From positions 2,170,001 through 2,234,000 of the forward strand of contig CAWCTW010000005.1 in NCBI GenBank assembly GCA_963798705.1: DNA of 64,000 bases. The letters run 5' to 3'. The notes below the pieces were generated by a model. The model did no database searches. It saw only the letters and a program-made list of their open reading frames with translations, and was not told where the DNA came from. This DNA comes from AC-56 sp963798705. GTDB lineage: Bacteria > Actinomycetota > Thermoleophilia > Solirubrobacterales > 70-9. A program made the position numbers and the translations under genes. Positions 19,083 to 27,925 of this stretch are shown here, in pieces (the stretch's first letter is position 1; each line of letters starts with the position of its first letter).

Positions 19083-20768
19083 TTAGGCAACCACGGCGTA
19101 GATGCGGTCCTCACCGGCGAGATTTCTGCCGGCGAACAAGAACTTGAACTGCAGCCATCCGCCCAACCCGGCGACCACCGGGCTCGAGACATTGCCGGGA
19201 GTTCCGGCGTCGCCGTAGGACAGCAGTTGGCCGCCTTGGTCGACGGCGTAGATGCGGTCCTCACCGGCCACGTTCCTGCCGGCGAAGACAAACTTGAAAT
19301 CCTGCCATCCGCCAAAGCCGACGGTCACCGGGCTCGAGACATTGCCCGGAGTTCCGGCGTCGCCGTAGGACAGCAGTTGGCCGCCTTGGTCGACGGCGTA
19401 GATCCGGTTCTCACCGCCGAGGTTCGTGCCGGAAAAGAGAAACTTGAAATCCTGCCATCCGCCAAAGCCGACGGTCACCGGGCTCGAGACATTGCCCGGA
19501 GTTCCGGCGTCGCCGTAGGACAGCAGTTGGCCGCCTTGGTCGACGGCGTAGATCCGGTTCTCACCGCCGAGGTTCGTGCCGGAAAAGAGAAACTTGAAAT
19601 CCTGCCATCCGCCAAAGCCGACGGTCATCGGGCTCGAGACATTGCCCGGGCCTGCGGTGTCCCCATACGACAGCAGTTGGCCGCCTTGGTCCACGGCGTA
19701 GATGCGGTCCTCACCGGCCACGTTCCTGCCGGCGAAGACAAACGTGAAATCCTGCCATCCGCCCAAGCCAACGGTCACCGGGGCCGAGACATTGCCGGGA
19801 GTTCCGGCGTCGCCGTACGATAGCAATTGCCCGGTTTCGAACGGAGCATTTCGGTCTTCCACGACGACTGCGAAACCGCCCGGAATGGAGGCGGAGACAC
19901 TAACGCCGACCCCGTCGCCGGAAACGAACGCCTGACCAGCTGAAAGCGCCTGCGGCGTCTTAAGGATTAACGGGCGAAGGTGATTTACACGATGTCCTAA
20001 GGGATCGGGCGTCTGGACCCCATAAACGATCACGCCCTCTTTGGGAATGCCTGCGTCGAATTGATCAGCCATTAGACGGGCCTCCACCATCAGGTAAGGC
20101 ACACCCTCCCCGATCTTCACAGCGGCGACGCGCCCAGTCGGTGGCGGCTGGGTGAGACTGATCGCGTGCAGTTCGTAGACGCCCGCTCGGCCCGTGTGCT
20201 CTGCAATCGTGGCGGGCTCGAGCCACTCGATACCAACTTTCGTGTAAGCGGAGGGATGTGTGCCGGCTGCAGCCGACATCTCGTCGTATAGACCCATCAC
20301 AGGATCCTGCTGATCCACGTCATCGCCGAACGGGTAGATATCGGTGAAGCCGGTCAGGCCGTGCATGAGCTCCATGGCCCAGACGCCGACGCGCTCAAGC
20401 ATGACAAAACGGGACCAGAATCCGCTGTTCATGCCCGCGCCAGGCCCGCCCAGCATCACGATCGCTGCCGCATCGCAACCTTCAGCACGCAGCCGAGCGC
20501 CGAGCTCGTCCTCGAGAATGGAAGGGCGCACGTCCTGGAGATCGACGCTGTGTCGTTCCGTCACGATCGCATCGAGATCGGCGACACCGGAGGACACAGT
20601 GTGGATAAAGGCGCGAAGCGACTTATCCTTGCCGGTAGTCGGATCGGGGTCGTACAGTACTCGCCGCAGGATGTCGTTTTCCCAGTCAGGTGGGATGAAA
20701 TCTGGTGGATGTGCATTGGGGCGCGACAACGGAACGAAGGCAATCTTTTTTCTTCCGATCCAAGGCAT
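19083..20768 (-). CDS. M6-like protein with C-terminal tachylectin-type five-repeat propeller
   Basis: About 561 residues with no signal peptide. The first 190 resemble peptidase M6-type domains: a LGGPGAGMNSG turn, then AMELMHGLTGFTDIYPF and the following DPVMGLYDEMSAAAGTHPS and KVGIEWL. The zinc motif HExxH is MELMH here, so one His ligand is missing and proteolysis is doubtful. The last 249 residues are five 50-residue repeats (GQLLSYGDAG...GGWQDFKF...IYAVDQG), matching the five-bladed tachylectin-2 style of sugar-binding propeller. ATG 20768 has a GGAG at a good distance; a TTG at 20783 is in frame. Codon use and G+C are less extreme than in the neighbours, hinting at transfer. Function is not known. 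Confidence 0.65.
   Translation of the reverse strand: MPWIGRKKIAFVPLSRPNAHPPDFIPPDWENDILRRVLYDPDPTTGKDKSLRAFIHTVSSGVADLDAIVTERHSVDLQDVRPSILEDELGARLRAEGCDAAAIVMLGGPGAGMNSGFWSRFVMLERVGVWAMELMHGLTGFTDIYPFGDDVDQQDPVMGLYDEMSAAAGTHPSAYTKVGIEWLEPATIAEHTGRAGVYELHAISLTQPPPTGRVAAVKIGEGVPYLMVEARLMADQFDAGIPKEGVIVYGVQTPDPLGHRVNHLRPLILKTPQALSAGQAFVSGDGVGVSVSASIPGGFAVVVEDRNAPFETGQLLSYGDAGTPGNVSAPVTVGLGGWQDFTFVFAGRNVAGEDRIYAVDQGGQLLSYGDTAGPGNVSSPMTVGFGGWQDFKFLFSGTNLGGENRIYAVDQGGQLLSYGDAGTPGNVSSPVTVGFGGWQDFKFLFSGTNLGGENRIYAVDQGGQLLSYGDAGTPGNVSSPVTVGFGGWQDFKFVFAGRNVAGEDRIYAVDQGGQLLSYGDAGTPGNVSSPVVAGLGGWLQFKFLFAGRNLAGEDRIYAVVA
19086..19832 (-). repeat. five direct repeats of 150 bp (last 147 bp) in the tachylectin-type gene
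   Basis: In coding order the units start at 19832, 19682, 19532, 19382 and 19232. Units 2, 3 and 4 are almost identical over long stretches. Differences are clustered in blocks (for example FSGTNLGGEN versus FAGRNVAGED), as expected from recent duplication or gene conversion between blades. Confidence 0.92.
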
Positions 20769-20866
20769 GATCTGCTCCGTCAAGGTTACGCGGCGCCCTC
20801 CGGCATGCCTCCCTTCCCTACTTGTCTAGCGAGTAGGGCGATCAGAACCCGTCTCCCTCGCTTGGC

Positions 20867-22135
20867 TTGCCAACACCCCTCCATCCCACCGGAAGGCCGC
20901 AAACCCTCGTGGACTGGGGGCACCGCACAGCCGTCATTTCTCTCCCTCCTCGGCAAAACGCGCCGGAGGCAGCGGACGAGGCGACCCTCTCACACCCAAG
21001 CCGCCACATCAAGCTCTGTGGCAGGCGTGCACGACCTACGTCGTCAACTGCTCGGGGAAAAGATGCTTCCGTACGGGAACGCAAAGTCGCCCGGGAGGTG
21101 AGCCGATCCGTTGTTCACGAGGTCGGATCTGAGGACGTGGAGAAGCTGGCGTCCGTGCGGTGTCTGCCGCTTAACCACCCACCTGCCGTCTCCACTGCTA
21201 GTCCGTCTGTGAGGCACTTTGACGATGACGCTACCGCTACGCACGCTGAGGCGAGCGGACTTTCCGACGCCGTGGCTGTGTGGACTACGAGCTTGGCCGG
21301 ATCAGACCGAAAGAGCGTGGCAGAGCGAAGCGGTGCGACAAGACCCGCCGAGCAGACGGCGCGGGCGCACGTCGCCGCGCTCGTCGAGGCGGCAGGGCAC
21401 AGCGCCGTTCGGGAGTCGCCGCCACCCGCCGGGCGGGAGCCGCCCTCGAAGCGACGACTGGCTTGGCCGAAAAGGCGCCTGGCACTGCTCAGCGCCGCGG
21501 TGGTGATCGGGATCCTCCTCCTGTTGGCCGGGCTCGCCGCGGCAGGTGTGAAGCTCCCGGGGGTCGCTCGCACTCCGTTCGACGGGTTCGGTATCCAGCT
21601 GCCGAACCAGACGAGGGCCGACTCGGTCAAGAGTGCCATCCATTCGACCGCGCCCGATGAGAGAGACTGCTCGTTCGGCCGGCAGATCGCAGGCGCAGCC
21701 AACGCTGGTAGGGGTGGGCCACCCGAAGCCCCGTGCTCCAAGCAGGGTGCCCATGGAACCGGGCGAGGGCCTGACGGTGACCGTCACGCGGGGCGCTCCT
21801 TCGGCCAGCAAATGTCGGCGAGCGCGCGCCACAGCGCCTCGCACCAGGCTCGGGCGTCAGGCGAGCAGACCTCGCAGCCAAGACAGGGGATCGGCCAGCA
21901 GGCATCGAGTAGTCCGCCGCCAGAGCCCGAGACCTCGACTAGCTCCCCGCAGCAGCCACAGGCCCCGAGTGGTCCGCCGCAATCAGAGACCGGGCGGGGG
22001 ATCGCCGAGCAGCGATCAAGTGCAGGCCAGCAGATTGGCGCGCAGCACTCCCAGACCGGCCAGTCGATTGGTCAGGGCCAGTCGCAAGCAGGGAATGCGA
22101 ACCCTTCGCAAGCCTCGGGTGGCCACGGGCCGTAG
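20867..22135 (+). CDS. hypothetical single-TM protein with Gln/Ser/Gly-rich tail; start uncertain
   Basis: Not recognised. The part from about 21460 is coherent: a basic stretch (SKRRLAWPKRRL), one strong transmembrane helix (LLSAAVVIGILLLLAGLAAAG), a short conserved-looking segment (VARTPFDGFGIQLPNQ), then about 170 residues of low-complexity Gln, Ser, Gly and Pro with loosely repeated G-x-I/F-G-Q-Q units. The topology suggests a short cytoplasmic N-terminus and an extracellular or wall-spanning disordered tail. The first 150 residues look like non-coding sequence, so the true start may be a GTG near 21150-21275 or the N-terminus may be frame-shifted. Confidence 0.45.
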   Translation: MPTPLHPTGRPQTLVDWGHRTAVISLPPRQNAPEAADEATLSHPSRHIKLCGRRARPTSSTARGKDASVRERKVAREVSRSVVHEVGSEDVEKLASVRCLPLNHPPAVSTASPSVRHFDDDATATHAEASGLSDAVAVWTTSLAGSDRKSVAERSGATRPAEQTARAHVAALVEAAGHSAVRESPPPAGREPPSKRRLAWPKRRLALLSAAVVIGILLLLAGLAAAGVKLPGVARTPFDGFGIQLPNQTRADSVKSAIHSTAPDERDCSFGRQIAGAANAGRGGPPEAPCSKQGAHGTGRGPDGDRHAGRSFGQQMSASARHSASHQARASGEQTSQPRQGIGQQASSSPPPEPETSTSSPQQPQAPSGPPQSETGRGIAEQRSSAGQQIGAQHSQTGQSIGQGQSQAGNANPSQASGGHGP

Positions 22136-22480
22136 CGTGCGTGAGCGGTCGCGAAAGAAGATCTCAGTCCACCTCGCTTGGGGGAGGCCGTCGCACAAAG
22201 GGTCCCAGGCGACGATCGGGGTCTCAGCTCGCGATCGCCGCGAGGACCCTCGATCCGTGGCCCGGCATGAGCGCCGCCGCCGGGTCCTGCGGGCTGTCTC
22301 GGCAAGGCGCAGGAGGTGATCCGATGGCGGGTCGGGACGGGAGCCCGCCGCACAGGCTGGCGTCAAGTCTCCCAGCGCGCCGTCAGCTGATAGATGATCG
22401 TCACGTCGAGGATGATGCAGGTTGAAAGCTCCGCCATTCCTCGTTCCAGCAGCGGCTATCGAGGTGTCGCGTCCCGATCA
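22136..22480. other. intergenic, no gene supported
   Basis: Several short open frames overlap here, but none has a ribosome site, recognisable motif or conserved composition. The right edge leads into the promoter of the first BNR-repeat gene. Confidence 0.35.
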
Positions 22481-22508
22481 TTGACAGACGTCGCTCGAGG
22501 CGTAATGT
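22481..22508 (+). promoter_or_regulatory. sigma-70-type promoter of the first BNR gene
   Basis: TTGACA (22481-22486) and TAATGT (22503-22508) are separated by 16 bases. The ATG at 22561 follows 53 bases after the -10 hexamer and has a strong AGGAGGAG ribosome site just before it. This is the clearest housekeeping promoter in the window. Confidence 0.6.
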
Positions 22509-22560
22509 TCACCCGCAAAGCGGTGAGACTCCGGGCCGGGCCGGACTGAGGAGGAGAGCG

Positions 22561-24336
22561 ATGGGGAAGACCAGCTGGGCGCTCGTGGCAGGCGGGTTGG
22601 CGGCGCTTGTACTCGCAGCACCGGCGCTTGCCAGCGACACTAGCCGGCTCGTCTCGGTCGGCAGCCCGCAGGCCCCGTTTTCGCAGAACAAGCAGAACGA
22701 GCCCGCGCTCGCCGTCGACCAGTCCAATCCAGCCGTCCTCGCCCAGGGCGCCAACGACAACATCGATGAGGAGGCCTGCAACGCGGGTGACGACACGACC
22801 TGCCCGTTCACCCCGGGGGTCGGTGGCTCGGGCCTCTCGTTCTCACTCGACGGCGGCTCGAGCTGGATGCAGCCGACCTATACGGGCTACAGCGCCCGCA
22901 ATTGCCTCGGGACGCCGGGTCCCAGCGATCCCAGTTGCGTGCCCGACCCAAGCGGGCCGATCGGCACCCTGCCCTGGTACTACGAGAACGGCGTCGTCTC
23001 CGACGGCGATCCAGCCCTCGCCTTCGGGCCGAAGCCGGACTCGAGCGGCAACTTCTCGTGGGCGAACGGCTCACGCCTCTACTACGCGAACCTGACCTCG
23101 AACTTCGCCTCCAGGCGCAGTGACTTCGCGTTCAAGGGGGTTGAGGGAATCGGCGTCTCGCGCACCGATTACGCGAGCGCCGCGGCGAACGGTCGCAAGG
23201 CCGCGTGGAAGCCGCCGGTGGTGATTCCCGGCAGCGCCAACAGCGCTGCCGCGTTCGCCGACAAGGAGCAGATCTGGGCCGACAACGCTTCCCGAAGCCA
23301 CTACTTCGGCAACGCCTACGTCTGCTTTGCCAACTATCGCGGCGGCCCGAGCGCGGGCTCGAACGCCCACGACCTTCAGGTGGCGACGTCCAGCGACGGC
23401 GGCGACGCTGGTCGAGGGTCCAGGTCGCGAGCATCCCCGGCTCGGCGTCCGGGCAGTTCGGCGTCTTGAGCGGCGCCAGCGGCTGCACGATCCGCACCGC
23501 CAGCGACGGCACCGTCCATGTCTTCTGGCTCGGCTGGGACCAGAAGCTGAAGGAGAACGGCATCTACATGGCCACCTCCGACGATGGCGGCGCGACGTTC
23601 AGCGCCCCGGAGCGGCTGTTCCAGGTCACCCACACCGGCGCCTTCGATCCGGTTCAGGGGCGCTTCGTGATGGACGGGATCGCGGGTGCCAGGGACGATC
23701 TCTCCGATGCACCGAGCATCGACATCGCAAACGCCGCCCCGACGGGCAGAGGGGCCACGAACCGGATCGTGATGACCTGGGTCGACGGCAGCGACGGCCT
23801 CAACCACGAGCACGTCATGTTCACGAGCTCGACCGACGGCGGCGCGCAGTTGGACCCGTCCCCGCGCGGTGGAGAGTTCCGGGGACCGCGGCTACTACTC
23901 GGCCGCCGCGATCTCTCCCGACGGCCAGGACGTCTATCTGGTCTACAACGCCTTCCTCGCCCCGTTCCGCGGCGACACGACCAGCCGCCGTCCCCTCGTC
24001 GGGGTGGTGAAGCACGCCGACGTGGCGACCGACGGCACCGTCGGGCCATTCAGGGAACTGAACCGCGGCGCAGCCGGGGACGCCCGCGCGGCGAGCGCGA
24101 ACGCCCTCACCGACGAGTTCCTGGGCGACTACGTCTATGCGGTCGCCACCAATCGCTACGGCGCCGCGGTCTGGAATGACGTCCGCAGGGCGGCCGACTG
24201 CCCGGCCGTCGATGCCTGGCGGTTCTATCTCCAAGGAGGCCCCAGCGCGCCGCAGCCGGCGCCCGAGCAGAACTGCCCGCGCCATTTCGGAAACAGCGAC
24301 ATCTTCGGTGGCTCTTGGGCGGATCCGACGCCATGA
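22561..24336 (+). pseudogene. secreted BNR/sialidase-like repeat protein, two frame breaks
   Basis: A signal peptide (WALVAGGLAALVLAAPALAS) is followed by Asp-box/BNR units of the type S-x-D-G-G-x-x-W in a beta-propeller: FSLDGGSSW, ATSSDGGD, ATSDDGGATF and TSSTDGGAQW. The product should be exported, with a sialidase-like propeller, but I cannot see the Arg triad and Tyr-Glu needed to call an active sialidase. One base is missing at about 23408 (the Trp codon of an Asp box) and one extra T lies at about 23850 (again at the Trp). Similarity resumes on both sides to the end at 24336. The next gene is a paralogue that starts right after it. Confidence 0.65.
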
Positions 24337-24353
24337 GCAAAGGGAGGTCCCAG

Positions 24354-25706
24354 ATGCAGGCACGCACCGCAGCCCTCGCGTCACTCGTGGCGGCGGTCAT
24401 CATCTCGACCACGGTCGCCGCGCCAGCCTCCGGAGCGACCCGCTTCGACGACGAGCGCGCCGCCGGGTACGACATCAACCCCAAGCATCAGACGAACTGG
24501 GAGCCGACGGTTGCCGTCGACCCGAATCAACCGAGTCGTGTCTATCAGCTGATCACCGGCATCAACGCCCGGGCCTGCAAGGGCAACTGCCCCGGGACCA
24601 GCGTCCTCTTTCGGCGCTCCACGAACGGGGGCAGGAGCTTCGGCCCCGAGACCTTCGTCTGCGGGACCGCCTGCAAGACGATCGGGTGGCAGTTCGACCC
24701 TCAGGTCCGCGTCGCCAACGACACCAACGCGGCGTGCAACTGCGGGACGATCTACGTCGCGTTCCTGGACCAATTCGACCCGGGCGTACAGCTGTTCACG
24801 TCCCACGACGGCGGCGACACGTGGAGTGCGCCGGTCACCATGAACGGTGGGCTCAAGTACATGGACAAGCCGATCCTGGTGATCTCCCCCTCGGGCCGCG
24901 ACGTCTACGTCGCCTTCAACCACAAGTTCGACAACATGGTCGTCGCATCTCACGACTACGGTCAGTCGTTCCTCCCGCCGCAGAAGGTGAACCACGACCA
25001 GTTGTGGTGGTACGCCAACAACGGGGCGATCGCCCCGAACGGCGACGTCTACTTCGCCCTCGACGGCGAAAGCAGCCTGTCGGGACACGGGCACGACTTC
25101 GACGGGCCGGAGGAGGTGGCGCTGCTGCGGTGCTCGCCCTCACGCACGAGACCGTGCGGCAACCCGACCCTGATCTCCTTCGGCGAGTCCGCACCGCCGC
25201 CGCCCTGCCCGGTGTCGGGGTGCTACTCGGACTACTACGCGGCGACCGGCGCGATCGCCATCGATGGGAGTCAGATGGTCTTCGCCTACACGTTCTCCAC
25301 TGTGGCGAACGGGCGGAAGTCCCTCTACGTCCGGACCTCGAACGACGGGGACAACTGGAGCAGGCCGAGCCTGGTGAACGCCCATGGGGACTCGAGCTTC
25401 CCCCAGGTCGACGCCGGTCCGACGTCCGGTGATTTCCGTCTCGCGTGGCAGGACGATCGGACGGGCAAGTTCAACACCTGGTATGCCCGCAGCGCGGACG
25501 GAGGGACGAGCTGGGAATCGCCGGTTCGGCTGTCGAACCTGGGCTCCGGAGCGCCGTACAAGAGCCGAGCCGGCTACACGTTCCCGGATGGTGACTACTT
25601 CGGCATGGCGGTGAGCTCGACGGGGATCGCCCACGTGATCTGGGGGGAGGCCGACGGCTCGTCCCTCTACTGCTGCGGCGATACCTGGTACACGAAGGGG
25701 TCCTGA
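24354..25706 (+). CDS. secreted BNR/sialidase-like repeat protein
   Basis: About 450 residues, intact. It has a signal peptide (ALASLVAAVIISTTVAAPASGA) and Asp-box units STNGGRSF, SHDGGDTWSAP, SNDGDNWSRP and SADGGTSWESP spaced as in a sialidase-fold propeller. Several Cys pairs (ACKGNC, CGTACK, AACNCG, CCGD) suggest extracellular disulfides. The ATG at 24354 is preceded by AGGGAGG (24341-24347); an upstream in-frame ATG at 24333 overlaps the previous stop. The two genes form an operon from the promoter at 22481. Substrate is unknown. Confidence 0.7.
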   Translation: MQARTAALASLVAAVIISTTVAAPASGATRFDDERAAGYDINPKHQTNWEPTVAVDPNQPSRVYQLITGINARACKGNCPGTSVLFRRSTNGGRSFGPETFVCGTACKTIGWQFDPQVRVANDTNAACNCGTIYVAFLDQFDPGVQLFTSHDGGDTWSAPVTMNGGLKYMDKPILVISPSGRDVYVAFNHKFDNMVVASHDYGQSFLPPQKVNHDQLWWYANNGAIAPNGDVYFALDGESSLSGHGHDFDGPEEVALLRCSPSRTRPCGNPTLISFGESAPPPPCPVSGCYSDYYAATGAIAIDGSQMVFAYTFSTVANGRKSLYVRTSNDGDNWSRPSLVNAHGDSSFPQVDAGPTSGDFRLAWQDDRTGKFNTWYARSADGGTSWESPVRLSNLGSGAPYKSRAGYTFPDGDYFGMAVSSTGIAHVIWGEADGSSLYCCGDTWYTKGS

Positions 25707-25760
25707 TCGCCGACCGGTCATAGGTCGAGCACCTCGCGTGAAGGTGGTGCCGCCTCGCTG

Positions 25761-26240
25761 TCAATCGCCGGTCTGAAGCGGCGCGACGGCGTCGCCGACG
25801 GCGATCTCGCCCTCGCTCAGAATCGCCGCTCGCAGGCCCCCGCGGTGAACGAGGCCGCGCAGCACGCCGGGCTGCGTAAGTCCCTCCAGGTGGCTGCACG
25901 GCTCGCAGAGCTCGATTCCGTCGCAGTCGACGTCGCCGACCCGGAAGCGCCTGCCCTCGAGCAGGTTCAGGTCGATGCCGCGGGTGGCGACGTTGCGCCG
26001 CGACTCGGCGGCGGTGAGCTCGATCCCGTGCTCCGCGGCCAGATGGTCGAGCGCCTCGGTCGCGATCAGCGTGAGCTCGTGGTCGGGCTCCGGGTGCCGT
26101 CCCTCTCCGGCGAAGAAGTTGCGGTCGCCCTCGAGCCCGCGGCCGGGCACCGCGCGGACGCGCGCCACGGGCTCCGGGAGCACCTCGTGCTCGGGCGAGA
26201 TGTTGATCTCGACGACCGCTCCGGGGGCCTGCGGGGACAC
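25761..26240 (-). CDS. MOSC domain protein
   Basis: 159 residues forming a stand-alone MOSC domain, the fold also found at the C-terminus of Moco sulfurases. Visible features are VRAVPGRGLEGDRNFF near the N-terminus, ESRRNVATRGIDLN, the conserved Cys in ELCEPCSHLEG, and GLRAAILSEGEIAVGD at the end. MOSC proteins are thought to handle sulfur or Moco; nothing nearby indicates a specific target. The start is a GTG at 26240. It is separated from the Moco cassette by about 7 kb of accessory genes. Confidence 0.85.
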   Translation of the reverse strand: MSPQAPGAVVEINISPEHEVLPEPVARVRAVPGRGLEGDRNFFAGEGRHPEPDHELTLIATEALDHLAAEHGIELTAAESRRNVATRGIDLNLLEGRRFRVGDVDCDGIELCEPCSHLEGLTQPGVLRGLVHRGGLRAAILSEGEIAVGDAVAPLQTGD

Positions 26241-26276
26241 GCCGCGGAGATTACCGCCGCTCCGGCCCCCCCTCGT

Positions 26277-26906
26277 CTAGCAGCGCTTGCCGGTGGGGTA
26301 GTCCGGTGCGTTCTTGGCCTTGCTGACGACGTCCGCGCCCAGCTCGCTCAGGAACCTGGCCATCTCCTTGCCGGAGTGCGTCTTCATGCCCTCCGTGTAG
26401 CAGCGTGCGGCGCGGGTCTCGCCGCTCTTCCGCGCCCACCCGATCTCGACTCCCGTGCCGCGGGGCAGAGCGGTCGCGATGCGGTCGCCAGCCCCGACCT
26501 TCGTGCCGGTCGGCTTCAGTCTCTTCAGGGTCTCGGCGACGTAGATGACATTGCCCTTGTGGTCGCCGTGCAGGAGCTTGTACCAGATGTAATGACCGCC
26601 CGGCCAGCCGGAATGGCTGTCGGATCCCAGGACCTTGGCGGCGCCGATCGCCCGCACCGGATAGCGGCGCTTCGGCATGTAGTCGACTCCCATGTCGATC
26701 CGGCCGGCGTACCAGTGCTGGTGCCGGAAGGGATTGATGTAGGTGCCGCTGCTGCAGCTGGAGCCGGAGAGGCCCGTGCCGCCCGTCTCGCCGGAGCCGC
26801 CGCCGCAGGTCCCCGAGGTTGCCCACGCCGGGGCCAGGGCGCCGACCGCGATTGCCGATACCGTCGCCGCCGCGGCGATCCCTGCCCTTGCGCGCATGGA
26901 AGTCAA
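26277..26906 (-). CDS. secreted M23-like cell-wall protein under riboswitch control
   Basis: 209 residues with a signal peptide (AGIAAAATVSAIAVGALAPAWA) and a Gly/Ser-rich linker. The C-terminal domain is arranged like M23/LytM proteins: RIDMGVDYMP in place of H-x-G-x-D, then PVRAIGAAKVL, a long middle, and TGVEIGWA. The usual His ligands of M23 peptidases are not evident, so it may be non-catalytic. A TTG at 26906 has GAAGGAG seven bases upstream; an ATG at 26897 is also in frame. A c-di-AMP riboswitch lies directly upstream, as is usual for actinobacterial wall hydrolases. Confidence 0.6.
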   Translation of the reverse strand: MTSMRARAGIAAAATVSAIAVGALAPAWATSGTCGGGSGETGGTGLSGSSCSSGTYINPFRHQHWYAGRIDMGVDYMPKRRYPVRAIGAAKVLGSDSHSGWPGGHYIWYKLLHGDHKGNVIYVAETLKRLKPTGTKVGAGDRIATALPRGTGVEIGWARKSGETRAARCYTEGMKTHSGKEMARFLSELGADVVSKAKNAPDYPTGKRC

Positions 26907-26911
26907 GCCAG

Positions 26912-27040
26912 TCTCCTTCGTCGGCCGACGGGGTTAGCTGTCGGGCTGGCGCTTGAGGAGCAGCGCTCCCACCTGGTGGGTTCGCCCCGAACTGACTGGT
27001 TCCCCCGCTCCCGGCCCCGGTGGGCTCGGGATTAGGCGTT
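26912..27040 (-). ncRNA. cyclic-di-AMP riboswitch (ydaO-yuaA class)
   Basis: Read on the minus strand, the conserved blocks occur in the right order: a 5' CGCCTAAT, then GCGGGGGAACC, a GGGGCGAA block, and the hallmark CCCGACAGCTAACCCCGT followed by a GGC that closes P1. The ribosome site GAAGGAG of the secreted M23-like gene follows within a few bases of the aptamer, so control could be at initiation. The family is known to turn off wall-remodelling genes when c-di-AMP is high. Confidence 0.8.
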
Positions 27041-27145
27041 TACCGGTTGAAGCTGGCGGCAGTGTAGAGCAAGTCCTGAACGTTCGCTAACACAACCATT
27101 ACAAAGAGGCCGGGCTGGTTTGCGAAGCCTCGATCGAGGCGCCGA

Positions 27146-27925
27146 CTACTGCAGCCGGCGGTACTTCCGCACGCACAGCGGCACGAAGATGAGGAGGATC
27201 CCGCCGACCCAGGCGAGCACCTGCCACAGCGAGCTCCACACGTCCCCGCCGATGGCGAGCGCCCGCGCGGTGTCGGCCGTCGCGGTGACCGGGCTCACGT
27301 CGGCGACGCTCTGCAGCCAGGAGGGCATCGTGTCCACCGGTACGAAGATCGAGCTCGCGAAGACCAGCGGGAAGATCGCGACGAACCCGGCGGACTGGGC
27401 GGCCTCCGGGCCCTTCGCGATCAACCCGACGTAGGCGAAGATCCAGCTCAGCGCGAACCCGAACGCGGCGACGACCAGGACCGATGCGATCGCATCCAGC
27501 GGGCCCTCCCCGAACCGAAACCCGATCGCGTAGCCGACCGCGATCATGAGCACGATCACGAACAGCGTTCGCACGAGGTCCGCGAGCGTGCGCCCCGCGA
27601 GCACCGCGGAGCGGGCCATCGGCATGGACCGGAACCGGTCGATCACCCCGCGCTTCATGTCCTCGGACAGCCCGATTGCGGTCTGGGTGGCCCGGAATGC
27701 CGTGGATTGGATGAGGATCCCGGGCAGGAGGAAGTCCTTGTAGCTCACCCCGGCCGGCAGCGATCCGCCGATCGCGCCGCCGAACACGTACGAGAACAGC
27801 AGCACGAACATGATCGGCTGCACGGTCGAGAACAGGAGCAGCTGGGGCTGACGCATGAAGTGGTGCATGTTGCGCCCGGCGACGACGTAGCCGTCGCGCA
27901 GCGCCCAGCCGACTCGCGCGAGCAT
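27146..27925 (-). CDS. ABC-2 type permease, DrrB-like
   Basis: 259 residues with about six hydrophobic helices and the ABC2 signature region (SYKDFLLPGILIQSTAFRATQTAIGLSEDMKRGVIDRFRSMPM). Daunorubicin-resistance-type DrrB permeases have this length and pattern. The start ATG at 27925 overlaps the stop of the ATPase gene by a base or so. It acts with the upstream ATPase as a drug, lipid or glycolipid exporter; the substrate cannot be told from sequence. Confidence 0.88.
   Translation of the reverse strand: MLARVGWALRDGYVVAGRNMHHFMRQPQLLLFSTVQPIMFVLLFSYVFGGAIGGSLPAGVSYKDFLLPGILIQSTAFRATQTAIGLSEDMKRGVIDRFRSMPMARSAVLAGRTLADLVRTLFVIVLMIAVGYAIGFRFGEGPLDAIASVLVVAAFGFALSWIFAYVGLIAKGPEAAQSAGFVAIFPLVFASSIFVPVDTMPSWLQSVADVSPVTATADTARALAIGGDVWSSLWQVLAWVGGILLIFVPLCVRKYRRLQ

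Noticed and set aside
19086..19832. CRISPR array
   Set aside because: The repeats are 150 bp, contiguous and in-frame coding with no spacers.
20344..21101. Plus-strand open frames opposite the M6-like domain
   Set aside because: Antisense to a coherent coding frame and without recognisable features.
18688..22135. Genomic island integrated at the tRNA-Sec gene
   Set aside because: The position behind selC and the lower G+C are suggestive, but there is no integrase and I found no repeat of the tRNA 3' end.
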